A stretch of 64,000 bases of DNA. Origin: Hydrogenophaga sp. PBL-H3 (lineage in GTDB: Bacteria; Pseudomonadota; Gammaproteobacteria; Burkholderiales; Burkholderiaceae_C). Position 1 is the first letter of the stretch. The number at the start of each line of letters is the position of its first letter. This document shows, one piece after another, positions 8,170 through 16,331 of the stretch. The stretch covers positions 868,001-932,000 of the forward strand of contig NZ_CP044972.1 in NCBI RefSeq assembly GCF_010104355.1, in the 5' to 3' direction. The notes under the pieces are model-generated. The model ran no database searches. It was given only the letters and a program-made list of their open reading frames with translations, and was not told the origin of the DNA. The position numbers and the translations under genes are program-made.

Positions 8170-9789
8170 ATGAGTGCTGTTCTCGACCACCACGACGCCC
8201 ACGGCCACGACCACGATCACCACGCCCCCACGGGCTGGCGCCGCTGGGTCTACGCCACCAACCACAAGGACATCGGCACGCTGTACCTGCTGTTCGCGTT
8301 CACCATGCTCATGGTGGGCGGCGTGCTGGCCCTGCTGATCCGCGCCGAGCTGTTCCAGCCCGGGCTGCAACTGGTGAATCCCGGCTTGTTCAACCAGCTC
8401 ACCACCATGCACGGACTGATCATGGTGTTCGGCGCCATCATGCCGGCCTTCGTGGGTTTTGCGAACTGGATGATCCCGTTGCAGATCGGCGCCGGCGACA
8501 TGGCCTTCGCCCGTATGAACAACTTCAGCTTCTGGCTGATGATTCCTGCCGCGCTGATGCTGGTGTCGTCGTTCTTCATGCCCGGTGGCGCACCCGCTGC
8601 CGGCTGGACGCTCTACGCGCCGCTGACCCTGCAGATGGGCCCCTCGATGGACGCCGGCATTTTTGCCATGCACATCCTGGGCGCGTCCTCCATCATGGGC
8701 TCGATCAACATCATCGTCACCATCCTCAACATGCGCGCGCCCGGCATGACGCTGATGAAGATGCCCATGTTCTGCTGGACCTGGCTGATCACCGCGTACC
8801 TGCTGATCGCCGTGATGCCCGTGCTGGCCGGCGCCATCACCATGACGCTGACCGACCGTCATTTCGGCACCAGCTTCTTCAACCCCGCCGGCGGCGGCGA
8901 CCCGGTGATGTACCAGCACATTTTCTGGTTCTTCGGTCACCCCGAGGTCTACATCATGATCTTGCCGGCCTTCGGCATCGTGAGCCAGGTGGTGCCCGCG
9001 TTCTCGCGCAAGAAGCTGTTCGGCTATGCATCCATGGTGTACGCCACCGGCTCCATCGCCATCCTGTCGTTCGTCGTGTGGGCACACCACATGTTCACCA
9101 CCGGCATGCCGGTCACTGGCCAGCTGTTCTTCATGTACTCGACCATGTTGATCGCCGTGCCCACGGGCGTGAAGATCTTCAACTGGATCGCGACCATGTG
9201 GAAGGGTTCGATGACCTTCGAGACCCCGATGCTGTGGGCCGTGGGCTTCATCTTCGTGTTCACCATCGGTGGCTTCACCGGCCTGATCCTGTCGGTCGCG
9301 CCGATCGATATCCAGATGCAGGACACCTACTACGTGGTGGCCCACTTCCACTACGTGCTGGTGGCCGGTTCGCTGTTCGCCATGTTCTCCGGCATCTATT
9401 ACTGGCTGCCCAAGTGGACCGGCGTGATGTACAGCGAGACCCGCGGCAAGATCCACTTCTGGTGGTCGATGATTTCGTTCAACATCACCTTCTTCCCGAT
9501 GCACTTCCTGGGTCTGGCCGGCATGCCCCGTCGCTACGCCGACTACCCGATGCAGTTCGCCGACTTCAACGCCATCGCTTCGGTGGGCGCTTTCGGCTTC
9601 GGCATCGCCCAGGTGTATTTCTTCGTGGCCGTGATCCTGCCCGCCATGGCCGGCAAGGGTGAAAAAGCCTCGCAGAAGCCTTGGGATGGTGCCGAAGGTC
9701 TGGAGTGGGAAGTGCCATCGCCTGCACCGTTCCACACCTTCGAAAACCCGCCCAAGCTCGATGTCACCGCCACCAAGGTGATCGGCTGA
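8170..9789 (+). CDS. ctaD: Cytochrome c oxidase subunit I
   Basis: This is the catalytic heme-copper subunit that reduces oxygen and pumps protons. It is 539 residues with about twelve membrane helices. The heme a ligand lies in TTMHGLIMVFG, the CuB ligands in FFGHPEVYIMILPAFG (including the His-Tyr cross-link pair) and VWAHHMFTTG, and the heme a/a3 ligands in VVAHFHYVLVAG. The glutamate of HPEVY places it among A1-type oxidases. A His/Asp-rich N-terminus (HDAHGHDHDHHAP) precedes the first helix and might bind metal. The ctaC stop is 40 bases upstream, and a ribosome-binding site (ccaaggaatc) precedes the ATG. Confidence 0.98.
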   Translation: MSAVLDHHDAHGHDHDHHAPTGWRRWVYATNHKDIGTLYLLFAFTMLMVGGVLALLIRAELFQPGLQLVNPGLFNQLTTMHGLIMVFGAIMPAFVGFANWMIPLQIGAGDMAFARMNNFSFWLMIPAALMLVSSFFMPGGAPAAGWTLYAPLTLQMGPSMDAGIFAMHILGASSIMGSINIIVTILNMRAPGMTLMKMPMFCWTWLITAYLLIAVMPVLAGAITMTLTDRHFGTSFFNPAGGGDPVMYQHIFWFFGHPEVYIMILPAFGIVSQVVPAFSRKKLFGYASMVYATGSIAILSFVVWAHHMFTTGMPVTGQLFFMYSTMLIAVPTGVKIFNWIATMWKGSMTFETPMLWAVGFIFVFTIGGFTGLILSVAPIDIQMQDTYYVVAHFHYVLVAGSLFAMFSGIYYWLPKWTGVMYSETRGKIHFWWSMISFNITFFPMHFLGLAGMPRRYADYPMQFADFNAIASVGAFGFGIAQVYFFVAVILPAMAGKGEKASQKPWDGAEGLEWEVPSPAPFHTFENPPKLDVTATKVIG

Positions 9790-9808
9790 TACAGCCCGGG
9801 CTCGCCAC

Positions 9809-9919
9809 ATGACACCTGAACAAAAAAAGCACAACCTGCGCCTGGGCTTGATCCTCGCGTCGGTGGCGCTGGTGTTTTTCATCGGGTTCGTCGGCAAGAT
9901 GGTGCTCCTGGGCGGCTGA
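9809..9919 (+). CDS. Cytochrome oxidase small assembly protein (36 residues)
   Basis: A 36-codon frame lies between ctaD and ctaG. It encodes MTPEQKKHNLRLGLILASVA followed by a second hydrophobic half ending VLLGG, which makes a short charged N-terminus and one membrane helix. Betaproteobacterial cta clusters commonly hold a one-helix protein of this size here, annotated as a cytochrome oxidase small assembly protein. Its position between subunit I and the copper chaperone supports a role in oxidase biogenesis. The mechanism is not established. Confidence 0.8.
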   Translation: MTPEQKKHNLRLGLILASVALVFFIGFVGKMVLLGG

Positions 9920-9953
9920 CGCCCAGGCCTCATCCGAACACAGGAACCAGACC

Positions 9954-10568
9954 GTGGGACTGCGCAGCGAAAACTTCAAGATGGTGGGCAAGCTCGGCGT
10001 GATCACGCTGGGCATGTTCGCCTTCGGCTATGCGCTGGTGCCGATCTACAACGCGATTTGCGAAGCGACCGGCATCAACGTTCTGTCCCTGTCCGATCGC
10101 CAGATCCCGGGAGCCACGTCCAAGGCCGCGGCCAACACGCAGGTGGACTCCAGCCGCACCATCACCGTGGAGTTCGATGTGAACAGCCGTGGTCCGTGGC
10201 ATTTCAAGCCGGCCGTGCGTTCGCTGCAGGTGCACCCGGGCGAGTTGACCACGGTGATGTACGAGTTCCAGAACATTCAGAACCGCACCATGGCGGCCCA
10301 GGCCATTCCGAGCTATGCGCCCAAACAGGCCATGGCCCACTTCAACAAGCTCGAGTGCTTCTGCTTCACGCAGTACACCTTGAAGGCGGGTGAGAAGAAG
10401 GCGTGGCCCGTGGCCTTTGTGATCGACCCTCGCCTGCCCAAGGACGTGACCACGATCACCCTCTCGTACACCTTCTTTGAAGTGGGTGGCAAGGTGCCCG
10501 CGGCTCCAGACGATGTGGCGGTTCGGGTGGAGACCCCGGCTGCTGCGAAACCGGCGGGTGCCGTATGA
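9954..10568 (+). CDS. ctaG: Cytochrome c oxidase assembly protein CtaG (Cox11)
   Basis: This 204-residue membrane-anchored copper chaperone delivers Cu(I) to the CuB site of subunit I. One helix (about residues 13-30) is followed by an immunoglobulin-like periplasmic domain. The copper-binding CxC pair is visible as CFCF (Cys135, Cys137) within the family motif NKLECFCFTQ. The start is a GTG at 9954, and the stop overlaps the DUF2970 start by 4 bases, indicating translational coupling. Confidence 0.96.
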   Translation: MGLRSENFKMVGKLGVITLGMFAFGYALVPIYNAICEATGINVLSLSDRQIPGATSKAAANTQVDSSRTITVEFDVNSRGPWHFKPAVRSLQVHPGELTTVMYEFQNIQNRTMAAQAIPSYAPKQAMAHFNKLECFCFTQYTLKAGEKKAWPVAFVIDPRLPKDVTTITLSYTFFEVGGKVPAAPDDVAVRVETPAAAKPAGAV

Positions 10569-10771
10569 CCGGGCCGCTGCTCAAACGCAAGGGCTCCCTT
10601 GTCGGAACGGTGAAGGCTGTGCTGTGGGGTTTCCTGGGCGTGCGCCGCAACGCCGACTACCAGAACGACATTGCCAAACTCAACCCGCTGCACCTGATGG
10701 CGGTGGGTGTGGGCATGGCGTTTTTGTTCGTTCTGGCCCTGATCCTGTTGGTGAACTGGGTTGTGGGCTGA
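10565..10771 (+). CDS. DUF2970 small membrane protein
   Basis: This 68-residue protein matches DUF2970. It has a basic N-terminus (KRKGSLVGTVKAVLWGFLGV), a short loop (RRNADYQNDIAKLNP) and one C-terminal membrane helix. It overlaps ctaG by 4 bases (ATGA) and precedes ctaE, a conserved position in betaproteobacterial oxidase clusters. The function is unknown; a role in oxidase assembly is inferred from position only. Confidence 0.85.
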   Translation: MTGPLLKRKGSLVGTVKAVLWGFLGVRRNADYQNDIAKLNPLHLMAVGVGMAFLFVLALILLVNWVVG

Positions 10772-10829
10772 AGACAGTCCCTGACCCGAACGATTTTTCA
10801 TATTCAAACAAGCGAAAACTGGAGTGAGC

Positions 10830-11711
10830 ATGTCAGCAGCATCCCACGGCACAACGCCCTACTACTACGTTCCGGGCCCTTCACGGCACCCGGTGATGGC
10901 GGCGATCGGCCTGTTCTTCGTCATCCTGGGCGCGGGGCAATGGATCAACGGCCACGGCTGGGGTGCTTATTCGCTCGCCTTTGGTCTGGCCTTCTGGCTG
11001 ATCGTGCTGTTCCAGTGGTTCCGCGAAGCCGTCGGCGAGAGCGAGAGCGGCATGTACGGACGCAAGATCGACCTGTCGTTCCGCTGGAGCATGAGCTGGT
11101 TCATCTTCTCCGAAGTGATGTTCTTCGGTGCCTTCTTCACCGCACTCTGGTGGGCCCGTGTTCATTCGGTGCCGGCGCTGGGCAACATCGAGAATTCGCT
11201 CATCTGGCCTGATTTCTCGGCCGTGTGGCCCAGCATGCAGGCTGGTGCCACGGCTTCGCCCGGCGGCATCGTCGAGCCCTTCCAGACCATGGGCCCGTTC
11301 TGGCTGCCCACGATCAACACCGCGCTGCTGCTGACCTCGGGCGTCACCCTGACCATTGCCCACCACGCATTGCAAGTGGGCAACCGTGGCAAGACCATCG
11401 CGTTCATGTGGATGACGGTGATTCTGGGCATGGTGTTCCTGTTCGTGCAGGGCTATGAGTACGCACACGCCTACGCCGATCTCAACCTCAAGTTGTCCTC
11501 GGGCATCTTCGGCTCCACGTTCTTCCTGCTCACCGGTTTTCACGGTTTTCACGTGTTCGTGGGCATGTTGATGCTGTTGTTCATCACACTGCGCCTGCAA
11601 AAGGGCCACTTCACCAAAGAGCGCCATTTCGGCTTCGAAGGGGCAGCCTGGTACTGGCACTTCGTGGACGTGGTGTGGCTGGGCCTCTACATCCTGGTTT
11701 ATTGGCTGTGA
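10830..11711 (+). CDS. ctaE: Cytochrome c oxidase subunit III
   Basis: This 293-residue integral membrane protein is the third core subunit of the aa3 oxidase, with seven predicted helices. Family motifs include FRWSMSWFIFSEVMFFGAFF in the middle, HHALQVGNR, and FHGFHVFVGM followed by EGAAWYWHFVDVVWLGLYIL at the end. ATG at 10830 was chosen over the GTG two codons upstream because the ggag sequence is better spaced from it. A strong terminator follows 40 bases after the stop, ending the ctaC-ctaE operon. Confidence 0.97.
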   Translation: MSAASHGTTPYYYVPGPSRHPVMAAIGLFFVILGAGQWINGHGWGAYSLAFGLAFWLIVLFQWFREAVGESESGMYGRKIDLSFRWSMSWFIFSEVMFFGAFFTALWWARVHSVPALGNIENSLIWPDFSAVWPSMQAGATASPGGIVEPFQTMGPFWLPTINTALLLTSGVTLTIAHHALQVGNRGKTIAFMWMTVILGMVFLFVQGYEYAHAYADLNLKLSSGIFGSTFFLLTGFHGFHVFVGMLMLLFITLRLQKGHFTKERHFGFEGAAWYWHFVDVVWLGLYILVYWL

Positions 11712-11747
11712 GCGGTTCCCGGGGTGCTCAGCAACCCCTGGTGGCTC

Positions 11748-11779
11748 AACAAAAAAGCGCCATCGGGCGCTTTTTTGTT
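11748..11779 (+). terminator. Rho-independent terminator of the oxidase operon
   Basis: An almost perfectly symmetric hairpin (aacaaaaaagcgcc, loop atcg, ggcgcttttttgtt) has A and T tracts on its two sides, so it can terminate both the oxidase operon and the convergent DUF2909-like gene. Confidence 0.93.
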
Positions 11780-11798
11780 GACATCTCGGTCTGCTTGA

Positions 11799-12041
11799 TC
11801 AGCGGTGCAGCGGCAGACCCGTGGGCTGGACCCAGCCCATGAGGTAGCTGATGAGCACCACCACGAACAGCAGGATGGAAAACCCGACCCTGAACGCCAG
11901 TGCTCTGGCCATGTGGTTCTTGCGGGGTGGGGTGTCTGGCGAGTCGGCATCGTCGGACTGGCCGCCGCGCATCATGAACACCAGGGCCGCGCCCAGACTT
12001 CCAATGATGGCAATGAATGCCACGATGACCAGATATTTCAT
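11799..12041 (-). CDS. DUF2909-like twin transmembrane protein
   Basis: This 80-residue protein has two hydrophobic helices (about residues 3-24 and 47-70) separated by an acidic linker (GGQSDDADSPDTPPRKN). It resembles the twin-transmembrane DUF2909 family found near cytochrome oxidase genes. The frame is open far upstream, but those extensions lie under surf1, so the methionine at 12041 was chosen. It is transcribed against the oxidase operon and divergently from surf1, 72 bases away. The function is unknown. Confidence 0.75.
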   Translation of the reverse strand: MKYLVIVAFIAIIGSLGAALVFMMRGGQSDDADSPDTPPRKNHMARALAFRVGFSILLFVVVLISYLMGWVQPTGLPLHR

Positions 12042-12113
12042 GTCTCGAATTATCGGCGGAGCCGGTCGACGCGGTGCCGTAGGTAGTGTCGGTTCGGGGC
12101 CGGGAGCAGGGTC

Positions 12114-12854
12114 ATGATGTCTGCGCGCGCGCGCTTCGCCATCGTGAGCGCGGCCACCGTGTTCACCATGGCCGTCACCGCATCGCTGGGATTCTGGCAA
12201 CTGGACCGCGCCCGGCAAAAGCTCGCCCTGCAGGACCAGATCGACCAGCGCGCCGATCTGCCCGCCTGGCAGACGGGCGATCTCCTGCAGGCGGCTGATC
12301 CGCGGGAGGGTCTGCATCGTCCGGTGCGGCTTCGAGGGCAGTGGGTGAACGAGGCGACGGTGTTCCTGGACAACCGGCAGATGGCCACCCGCAACGGGTT
12401 CTTTTTGATCACGCCTCTCAGGCTGACTGGCAGCCAGCGCGCCGTGCTGGTGCAGCGGGGTTGGGTGCCGCGTGACTTCACCGACCGCAGCCGCGTTCCG
12501 GCCATCGACACGCCCTCGGGTGAGGTGCAGGTGGAGGGCCGCTTGGCCCCGCCGCCGGGCAAACTGTTCCAGCTCGGCGAGGCGGGGACGGGCGCGATCC
12601 GGCAAAATATCGACCTCGGCGCTTTTGCCCGGGAGACCGGACTCGACCTGCTGGCGGTGTCCGTCCAGCAAACCGGCGCGTCCCCCGAAGAACTGCTGCG
12701 CGAATGGCCGCGAGCGGCGGTGGGCGTCGACAAACACCACGGCTATGCGTTCCAGTGGTTTGGCCTGTGTGCCCTCGCCGGCCTGCTCTATGTCTGGTTC
12801 CAATTCATTTCCCCCCGCCGAAAGCGCATTTCCCATGGCACAGACGCCCGATGA
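12114..12854 (+). CDS. SURF1 family oxidase assembly protein
   Basis: This 246-residue protein resembles SURF1/Shy1, which helps insert heme a into subunit I of aa3 oxidases. An N-terminal helix (about residues 8-28) and a C-terminal helix (about 215-234) flank the periplasmic domain. Family motifs include LGFWQLDRA near the start, RGQW in the middle and the closing HHGYAFQWFGLCA. The next gene starts 20 bases before its stop, so the two are translationally coupled. It probably begins the heme A and assembly operon that runs to sco. Confidence 0.92.
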   Translation: MMSARARFAIVSAATVFTMAVTASLGFWQLDRARQKLALQDQIDQRADLPAWQTGDLLQAADPREGLHRPVRLRGQWVNEATVFLDNRQMATRNGFFLITPLRLTGSQRAVLVQRGWVPRDFTDRSRVPAIDTPSGEVQVEGRLAPPPGKLFQLGEAGTGAIRQNIDLGAFARETGLDLLAVSVQQTGASPEELLREWPRAAVGVDKHHGYAFQWFGLCALAGLLYVWFQFISPRRKRISHGTDAR

Positions 12855-13512
12855 ACCCTTGACCCTCACCGTGCACAGCCTGCCCCAGCTGGACCAGGGG
12901 GGTGCTGGCGCCGTGGTGAATGCACGCGCAGGTCGCTGGAAACTGCTGGGCCTGGCGCTCGTGTGTGTGGTACCGGTGCTGGCGTCGTACCTCACCTACT
13001 ACGTGATCCGCCCCGAGGGCCGGCGCAACTACGGCGAACTGATCGATCCGCAGCGCCCGCTGCCTTCCATCACGGCCGTCAATGCCCAGGGCCAGACCGT
13101 GCCCTTGAGCACACTGAAGGACCAATGGCTGCTGATCAGCGTGGCCGACAGCGCCTGCAACGAGGAATGCCAGGCACACCTGCTGCTGCAACGCCAGCTG
13201 CGCGAGACGCTGGGCCGCGAAAAGGAACGCCTGGACTGGGTCTGGCTGCGCACCGGGGACGCACCCCTGCCCGAGCCATTGAAGCAAGCCACTGCTGCCG
13301 CACAGGTGCTGCAGGTCGACGCGCAAGCACTGGCCGCGTGGCTGCAACCGGCGGCCGGCCAGAAGATCGAGGACCATCTCTACGTGGTCGATCCGCTGGG
13401 CAACTGGATGATGCGATTCCCCGCCAGCATCGACCCGAAGAAGGCCAAGAGCGACCTCGACCGCCTGCTGCGCGCTTCTGCCTTCTGGGACAAGGAAGGC
13501 CGGCCGCAGTGA
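12835..13512 (+). CDS. Membrane-anchored Sco-like thioredoxin-fold protein
   Basis: This 225-residue protein has one membrane helix (about residues 37-57) and a periplasmic domain that looks like a divergent Sco/thioredoxin fold. A CxxxC pair is present as SACNEEC (Cys108, Cys112), and a histidine sits in EDHLYVVDPLG (His181), matching the position of the third Sco copper ligand. All three likely Cu ligands are therefore kept although overall similarity to Sco is low. It overlaps surf1 by 20 bases and lies upstream of ctaA. A role in copper delivery or thiol reduction for CuA is inferred. Homologues are usually annotated only as hypothetical or transmembrane proteins. Confidence 0.72.
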   Translation: MAQTPDEPLTLTVHSLPQLDQGGAGAVVNARAGRWKLLGLALVCVVPVLASYLTYYVIRPEGRRNYGELIDPQRPLPSITAVNAQGQTVPLSTLKDQWLLISVADSACNEECQAHLLLQRQLRETLGREKERLDWVWLRTGDAPLPEPLKQATAAAQVLQVDAQALAAWLQPAAGQKIEDHLYVVDPLGNWMMRFPASIDPKKAKSDLDRLLRASAFWDKEGRPQ

Positions 13513-13515
13513 TGT

Positions 13516-13598
13516 ACCCGCACGCTCCGCACTTCGTGCCGTCGCTGCCTCCCGTGGGGGCACAGGCCCGCCCTGGGGCGGCCCGGTGGAGGGCCTGA
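13516..13598. repeat. Dispersed intergenic repeat, subtype A, copy 1
   Basis: A GC-rich block fills the gap between the Sco-like gene and ctaA. It contains cgcacgctccgc, then gtcgctgcctcccgtggggg, then gccctggggcggcccgg. The block at 56402-56490 has the same order of segments in inverted orientation. The central ctccc/gggg part can form a short hairpin. Confidence 0.75.
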
Positions 13599-13599
13599 C

Positions 13600-14766
13600 A
13601 TGAACGCCCAACCCCTGTACGACCTGGCCCCCATCGTCCGCATCATGCTGCTGGGCATCGTGATCGCGCTCGGGCCGCTGGCCTGGGTTTGGGTGCGCAA
13701 CCGCCACGCTGCGCCAGCGCAGCGCCTGCGCGTGCTCACCCTGGTCACGCTGTTCCTCACCTTTGACCTGGTGCTCTTCGGCGCCTTCACGCGTCTGACC
13801 GATTCGGGTCTGGGTTGCCCTGACTGGCCGGGCTGCTACGGCAGCGTGAGCCCGGTGGGTGCAAGCACGGCCATAGCCGCTGCGCAGGACGCCATGCCCA
13901 CCGGCCCGGTGACGTTTTCCAAGGCCTGGATCGAAATGATCCACCGCTACCTGGCCACCGCCGTGGGCGTGCTGATCCTGGTGCTCGCGCTGGTGAGCTG
14001 GTTGGAGCGCAAGCGCCTGTCGGTGTCGTTCGTGTGGCCGCTGGTGACGCTGGTGTGGGTCTGCGTGCAAGGCGCTTTCGGCGCCCTCACCGTCACCATG
14101 AAGCTGTTCCCGGCCATCGTCACCTTGCACCTGCTCGGCGGGCTGGGCTTGCTGGCTTTGTTGCGAGCGCAGGCGGTGGGTTATGAACTCGCGACCCCAG
14201 GCCACCGAGGACCGGTGGCGCTGCCGGCGCGGTTGCGCACGGCGCTGGTGGCGGTCAGCGTCCTGCTGTGGCTTCAGATCGCGCTGGGCGGCTGGGTCAG
14301 CACCAACTACGCCGTGCTCGCCTGCAGCGAGTTCCCCACCTGCCAGGGCAGCTGGTGGCCCCGCATGGATTTTCGTGAAGGCTTTGCGCTGTGGCGCCAC
14401 CTCGGGTTGAACAGCGCTGGTGAGGCGATTGCCTTTCCCGCGCTCACCGCCATTCACTATGTCCACCGCCTCATGGCCTTTGTGGTCCTCGGCGCCCTGG
14501 TCTGGCTCGGCTGGCGCCTGTGGCGCGTGCCGGGCATGGGCCGCACCGCGCGCGCCTTGTTGCTGCTCGCACTCTGGCAGTTCGCCAGCGGTCTGACCAA
14601 CGTGGTGCTCGACTGGCCGTTGCTGGCGGCGGTCGGCCACACGGCCGGTGCCGCCGCATTGGTGATCGTTTTCACCGGCGCGCTCAGCGGCACGCGCAGT
14701 GCGGCATCCCGCCCTGCTGAAACCACCGGCGCCCGCGCCCTGAAACTGTTCCGATCGACCCCATGA
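13600..14766 (+). CDS. ctaA: Heme A synthase (CtaA/COX15)
   Basis: This 388-residue membrane protein oxidises the C8 methyl group of heme O to the formyl group of heme A. The family signature [21 protein letters not shown] occurs near residues 64-84. Heme-ligand histidines are visible in [26 protein letters not shown] and GHTAGAAAL, the last two pairs in the second half. About eight helices are predicted. The stop overlaps the ctaB start by 4 bases, so the two heme A enzymes are coupled. Confidence 0.95.
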   Translation: MNAQPLYDLAPIVRIMLLGIVIALGPLAWVWVRNRHAAPAQRLRVLTLVTLFLTFDLVLFGAFTRLTDSGLGCPDWPGCYGSVSPVGASTAIAAAQDAMPTGPVTFSKAWIEMIHRYLATAVGVLILVLALVSWLERKRLSVSFVWPLVTLVWVCVQGAFGALTVTMKLFPAIVTLHLLGGLGLLALLRAQAVGYELATPGHRGPVALPARLRTALVAVSVLLWLQIALGGWVSTNYAVLACSEFPTCQGSWWPRMDFREGFALWRHLGLNSAGEAIAFPALTAIHYVHRLMAFVVLGALVWLGWRLWRVPGMGRTARALLLLALWQFASGLTNVVLDWPLLAAVGHTAGAAALVIVFTGALSGTRSAASRPAETTGARALKLFRSTP

Positions 14767-15668
14767 GCGCTGCTTCCTCTCCCTCCGTGGCCGTGGCCTT
14801 GCCTTCGGTCTGGCGCCAGTACCACGCGCTGACCAAGCCCCGCGTGATCCAGCTCATCGTGTTCTGTGCGCTGATCGGCATGGTGCTGGCCGTGCCCGGC
14901 GTGCCCACCTGGGCGCAGGTTCAGCTCGCGGCCACCGCCTGCTTCGGCATCTGGCTCGTGGCCGGCGCGGCCGCTGCTTTCAACTGCGTGGTCGAGCAGC
15001 ACATCGACGCGAAGATGAAGCGCACCGCGTGGCGCCCCACCGCCAAAGGACAGCTCACCAACGGCAAGACGCTCTCGTTCTCGGCCGTGTTGTGCGCAGC
15101 CGGTTCGGCGGTGCTGTACTTCGCGGTCAACCCGCTGACCATGTGGTTGACCTTTGCCACCTTCGTGGGTTACGCGGTGGTCTACACCGTGATCCTCAAG
15201 CCGCTCACGCCGCAGAACATCGTGATCGGTGGCGCGTCGGGCGCCATGCCGCCGGTGCTGGGCTGGGCCGCCATGACGGGGGTGGTGTCGCCCGAGGCGC
15301 TGATCCTGTTCCTGATCATCTTCCTCTGGACGCCGCCGCATTTCTGGGCGCTGGCGCTCTACCGCGTGGAGGACTACCGCAAGTCGGGCCTGCCGATGTT
15401 GCCGGTCACGCACGGTTCCGAGTTCACACGGCTGCAGATCCTGCTCTACACCTTCGTGTTGTTTGCCGCTTGCCTCATGCCCTTCATGATGCGCATGAGC
15501 GGCTGGTTCTACCTGGTCAGTGCCATCGCCCTGAGCATCGGATTCTGTGGCTATGCCTGGGCACTCTGGCGCAACTACTCCGACGCGCTGGCGCGCAAGA
15601 CCTTCCGTTTCTCCTTGATCCATCTCTCGCTGCTGTTTGCCGCGCTGTTGATGGATCACTACCTGTGA
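14763..15668 (+). CDS. ctaB: Protoheme IX farnesyltransferase (heme O synthase)
   Basis: This 301-residue UbiA-type prenyltransferase adds a farnesyl group to heme B to give heme O, the substrate of CtaA. It starts with the family segment [18 protein letters not shown], has the Mg-binding region [15 protein letters not shown] and the second motif [13 protein letters not shown]. Around eight to nine helices are present. It overlaps ctaA by 4 bases upstream and sco starts 5 bases after its stop. Confidence 0.96.
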   Translation: MSAASSPSVAVALPSVWRQYHALTKPRVIQLIVFCALIGMVLAVPGVPTWAQVQLAATACFGIWLVAGAAAAFNCVVEQHIDAKMKRTAWRPTAKGQLTNGKTLSFSAVLCAAGSAVLYFAVNPLTMWLTFATFVGYAVVYTVILKPLTPQNIVIGGASGAMPPVLGWAAMTGVVSPEALILFLIIFLWTPPHFWALALYRVEDYRKSGLPMLPVTHGSEFTRLQILLYTFVLFAACLMPFMMRMSGWFYLVSAIALSIGFCGYAWALWRNYSDALARKTFRFSLIHLSLLFAALLMDHYL

Positions 15669-15673
15669 CCACC

Positions 15674-16267
15674 ATGTCCCTTCCCTTGCTCACGCGCCGC
15701 AGCCTGCTGGGCGCTGCCGCCCTGTTGATCGCCGGTTGCACCGAGAAGGTCGAGTCGTTCGCCGGCATCGACATCACTGGCGCCGACTACGCCACCGGTT
15801 TTTCGCTCACCGACCACAACGGCCAGCCCCGCACGCTGGCCGATTTCAAGGGCAAGGTGGTCGTGCTGTTCTTCGGTTTCACCCAGTGCCCCGATGTGTG
15901 CCCCACCACCATGACCGAGCTGGCCGAGGCCAAGCGGCTGTTGGGCGCCGACGGGGATCGCCTGCAGGGCCTGTTTGTCAGCATCGACCCCGAGCGCGAC
16001 ACGCCCGCGATCATGAAGCAGTACATGGCCAGCTTCGACCCCAGCTTCCTCGCGCTGTACGCCGCGCCCAACCAGCTGCCCGAACTGGCCAAGAGCTACA
16101 AGATGTACTACAAGAAAGTGGATGGGCCCACACCCACCAGCTACACCATGGACCACTCGGCGGGCAGCTATGTGTACGACCCGCAGGGCCGCATTCGCCT
16201 GTACCACCGTTACGGCAGCGGCTCTGCCGCGCTGGCCAGCGATCTCAAGAAACTGCTCGCTGCCTGA
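15674..16267 (+). CDS. SCO family copper-delivery lipoprotein
   Basis: This 197-residue protein is a Sco/SenC-type copper chaperone for the CuA centre of subunit II. It has a lipobox (LLIAGC, Cys22), so it should be a lipoprotein. It carries the copper-binding motif GFTQCPDVCP (Cys72, Cys76) and the third ligand in YTMDHSAG (His161). The segment SIDPERDTP is typical of the family. ATG at 15674 gives a clean signal sequence; an upstream GTG at 15665 is in frame. It closes the heme A operon before a bidirectional terminator. Confidence 0.95.
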   Translation: MSLPLLTRRSLLGAAALLIAGCTEKVESFAGIDITGADYATGFSLTDHNGQPRTLADFKGKVVVLFFGFTQCPDVCPTTMTELAEAKRLLGADGDRLQGLFVSIDPERDTPAIMKQYMASFDPSFLALYAAPNQLPELAKSYKMYYKKVDGPTPTSYTMDHSAGSYVYDPQGRIRLYHRYGSGSAALASDLKKLLAA

Positions 16268-16280
16268 GGACCCGCAGCCC

Positions 16281-16316
16281 CATGAAAAACAGCACCCGAG
16301 GGTGCTGTTTTTCATG
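16281..16316. terminator. Bidirectional Rho-independent terminator
   Basis: A perfect inverted repeat (catgaaaaacagcaccc, loop ga, gggtgctgtttttcatg) has A and T tracts on both sides. It sits between the convergent sco and Bug genes and can serve both. Confidence 0.92.
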
Positions 16317-16331
16317 GGCGGGACGTCGCGC

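Noticed and set aside
12805..14640. A 611-codon minus-strand frame across ctaA and the Sco-like gene
   Set aside because: The plus-strand genes have family motifs; the antisense product is rich in Gln, His and Ala and has no homologue I recognise.
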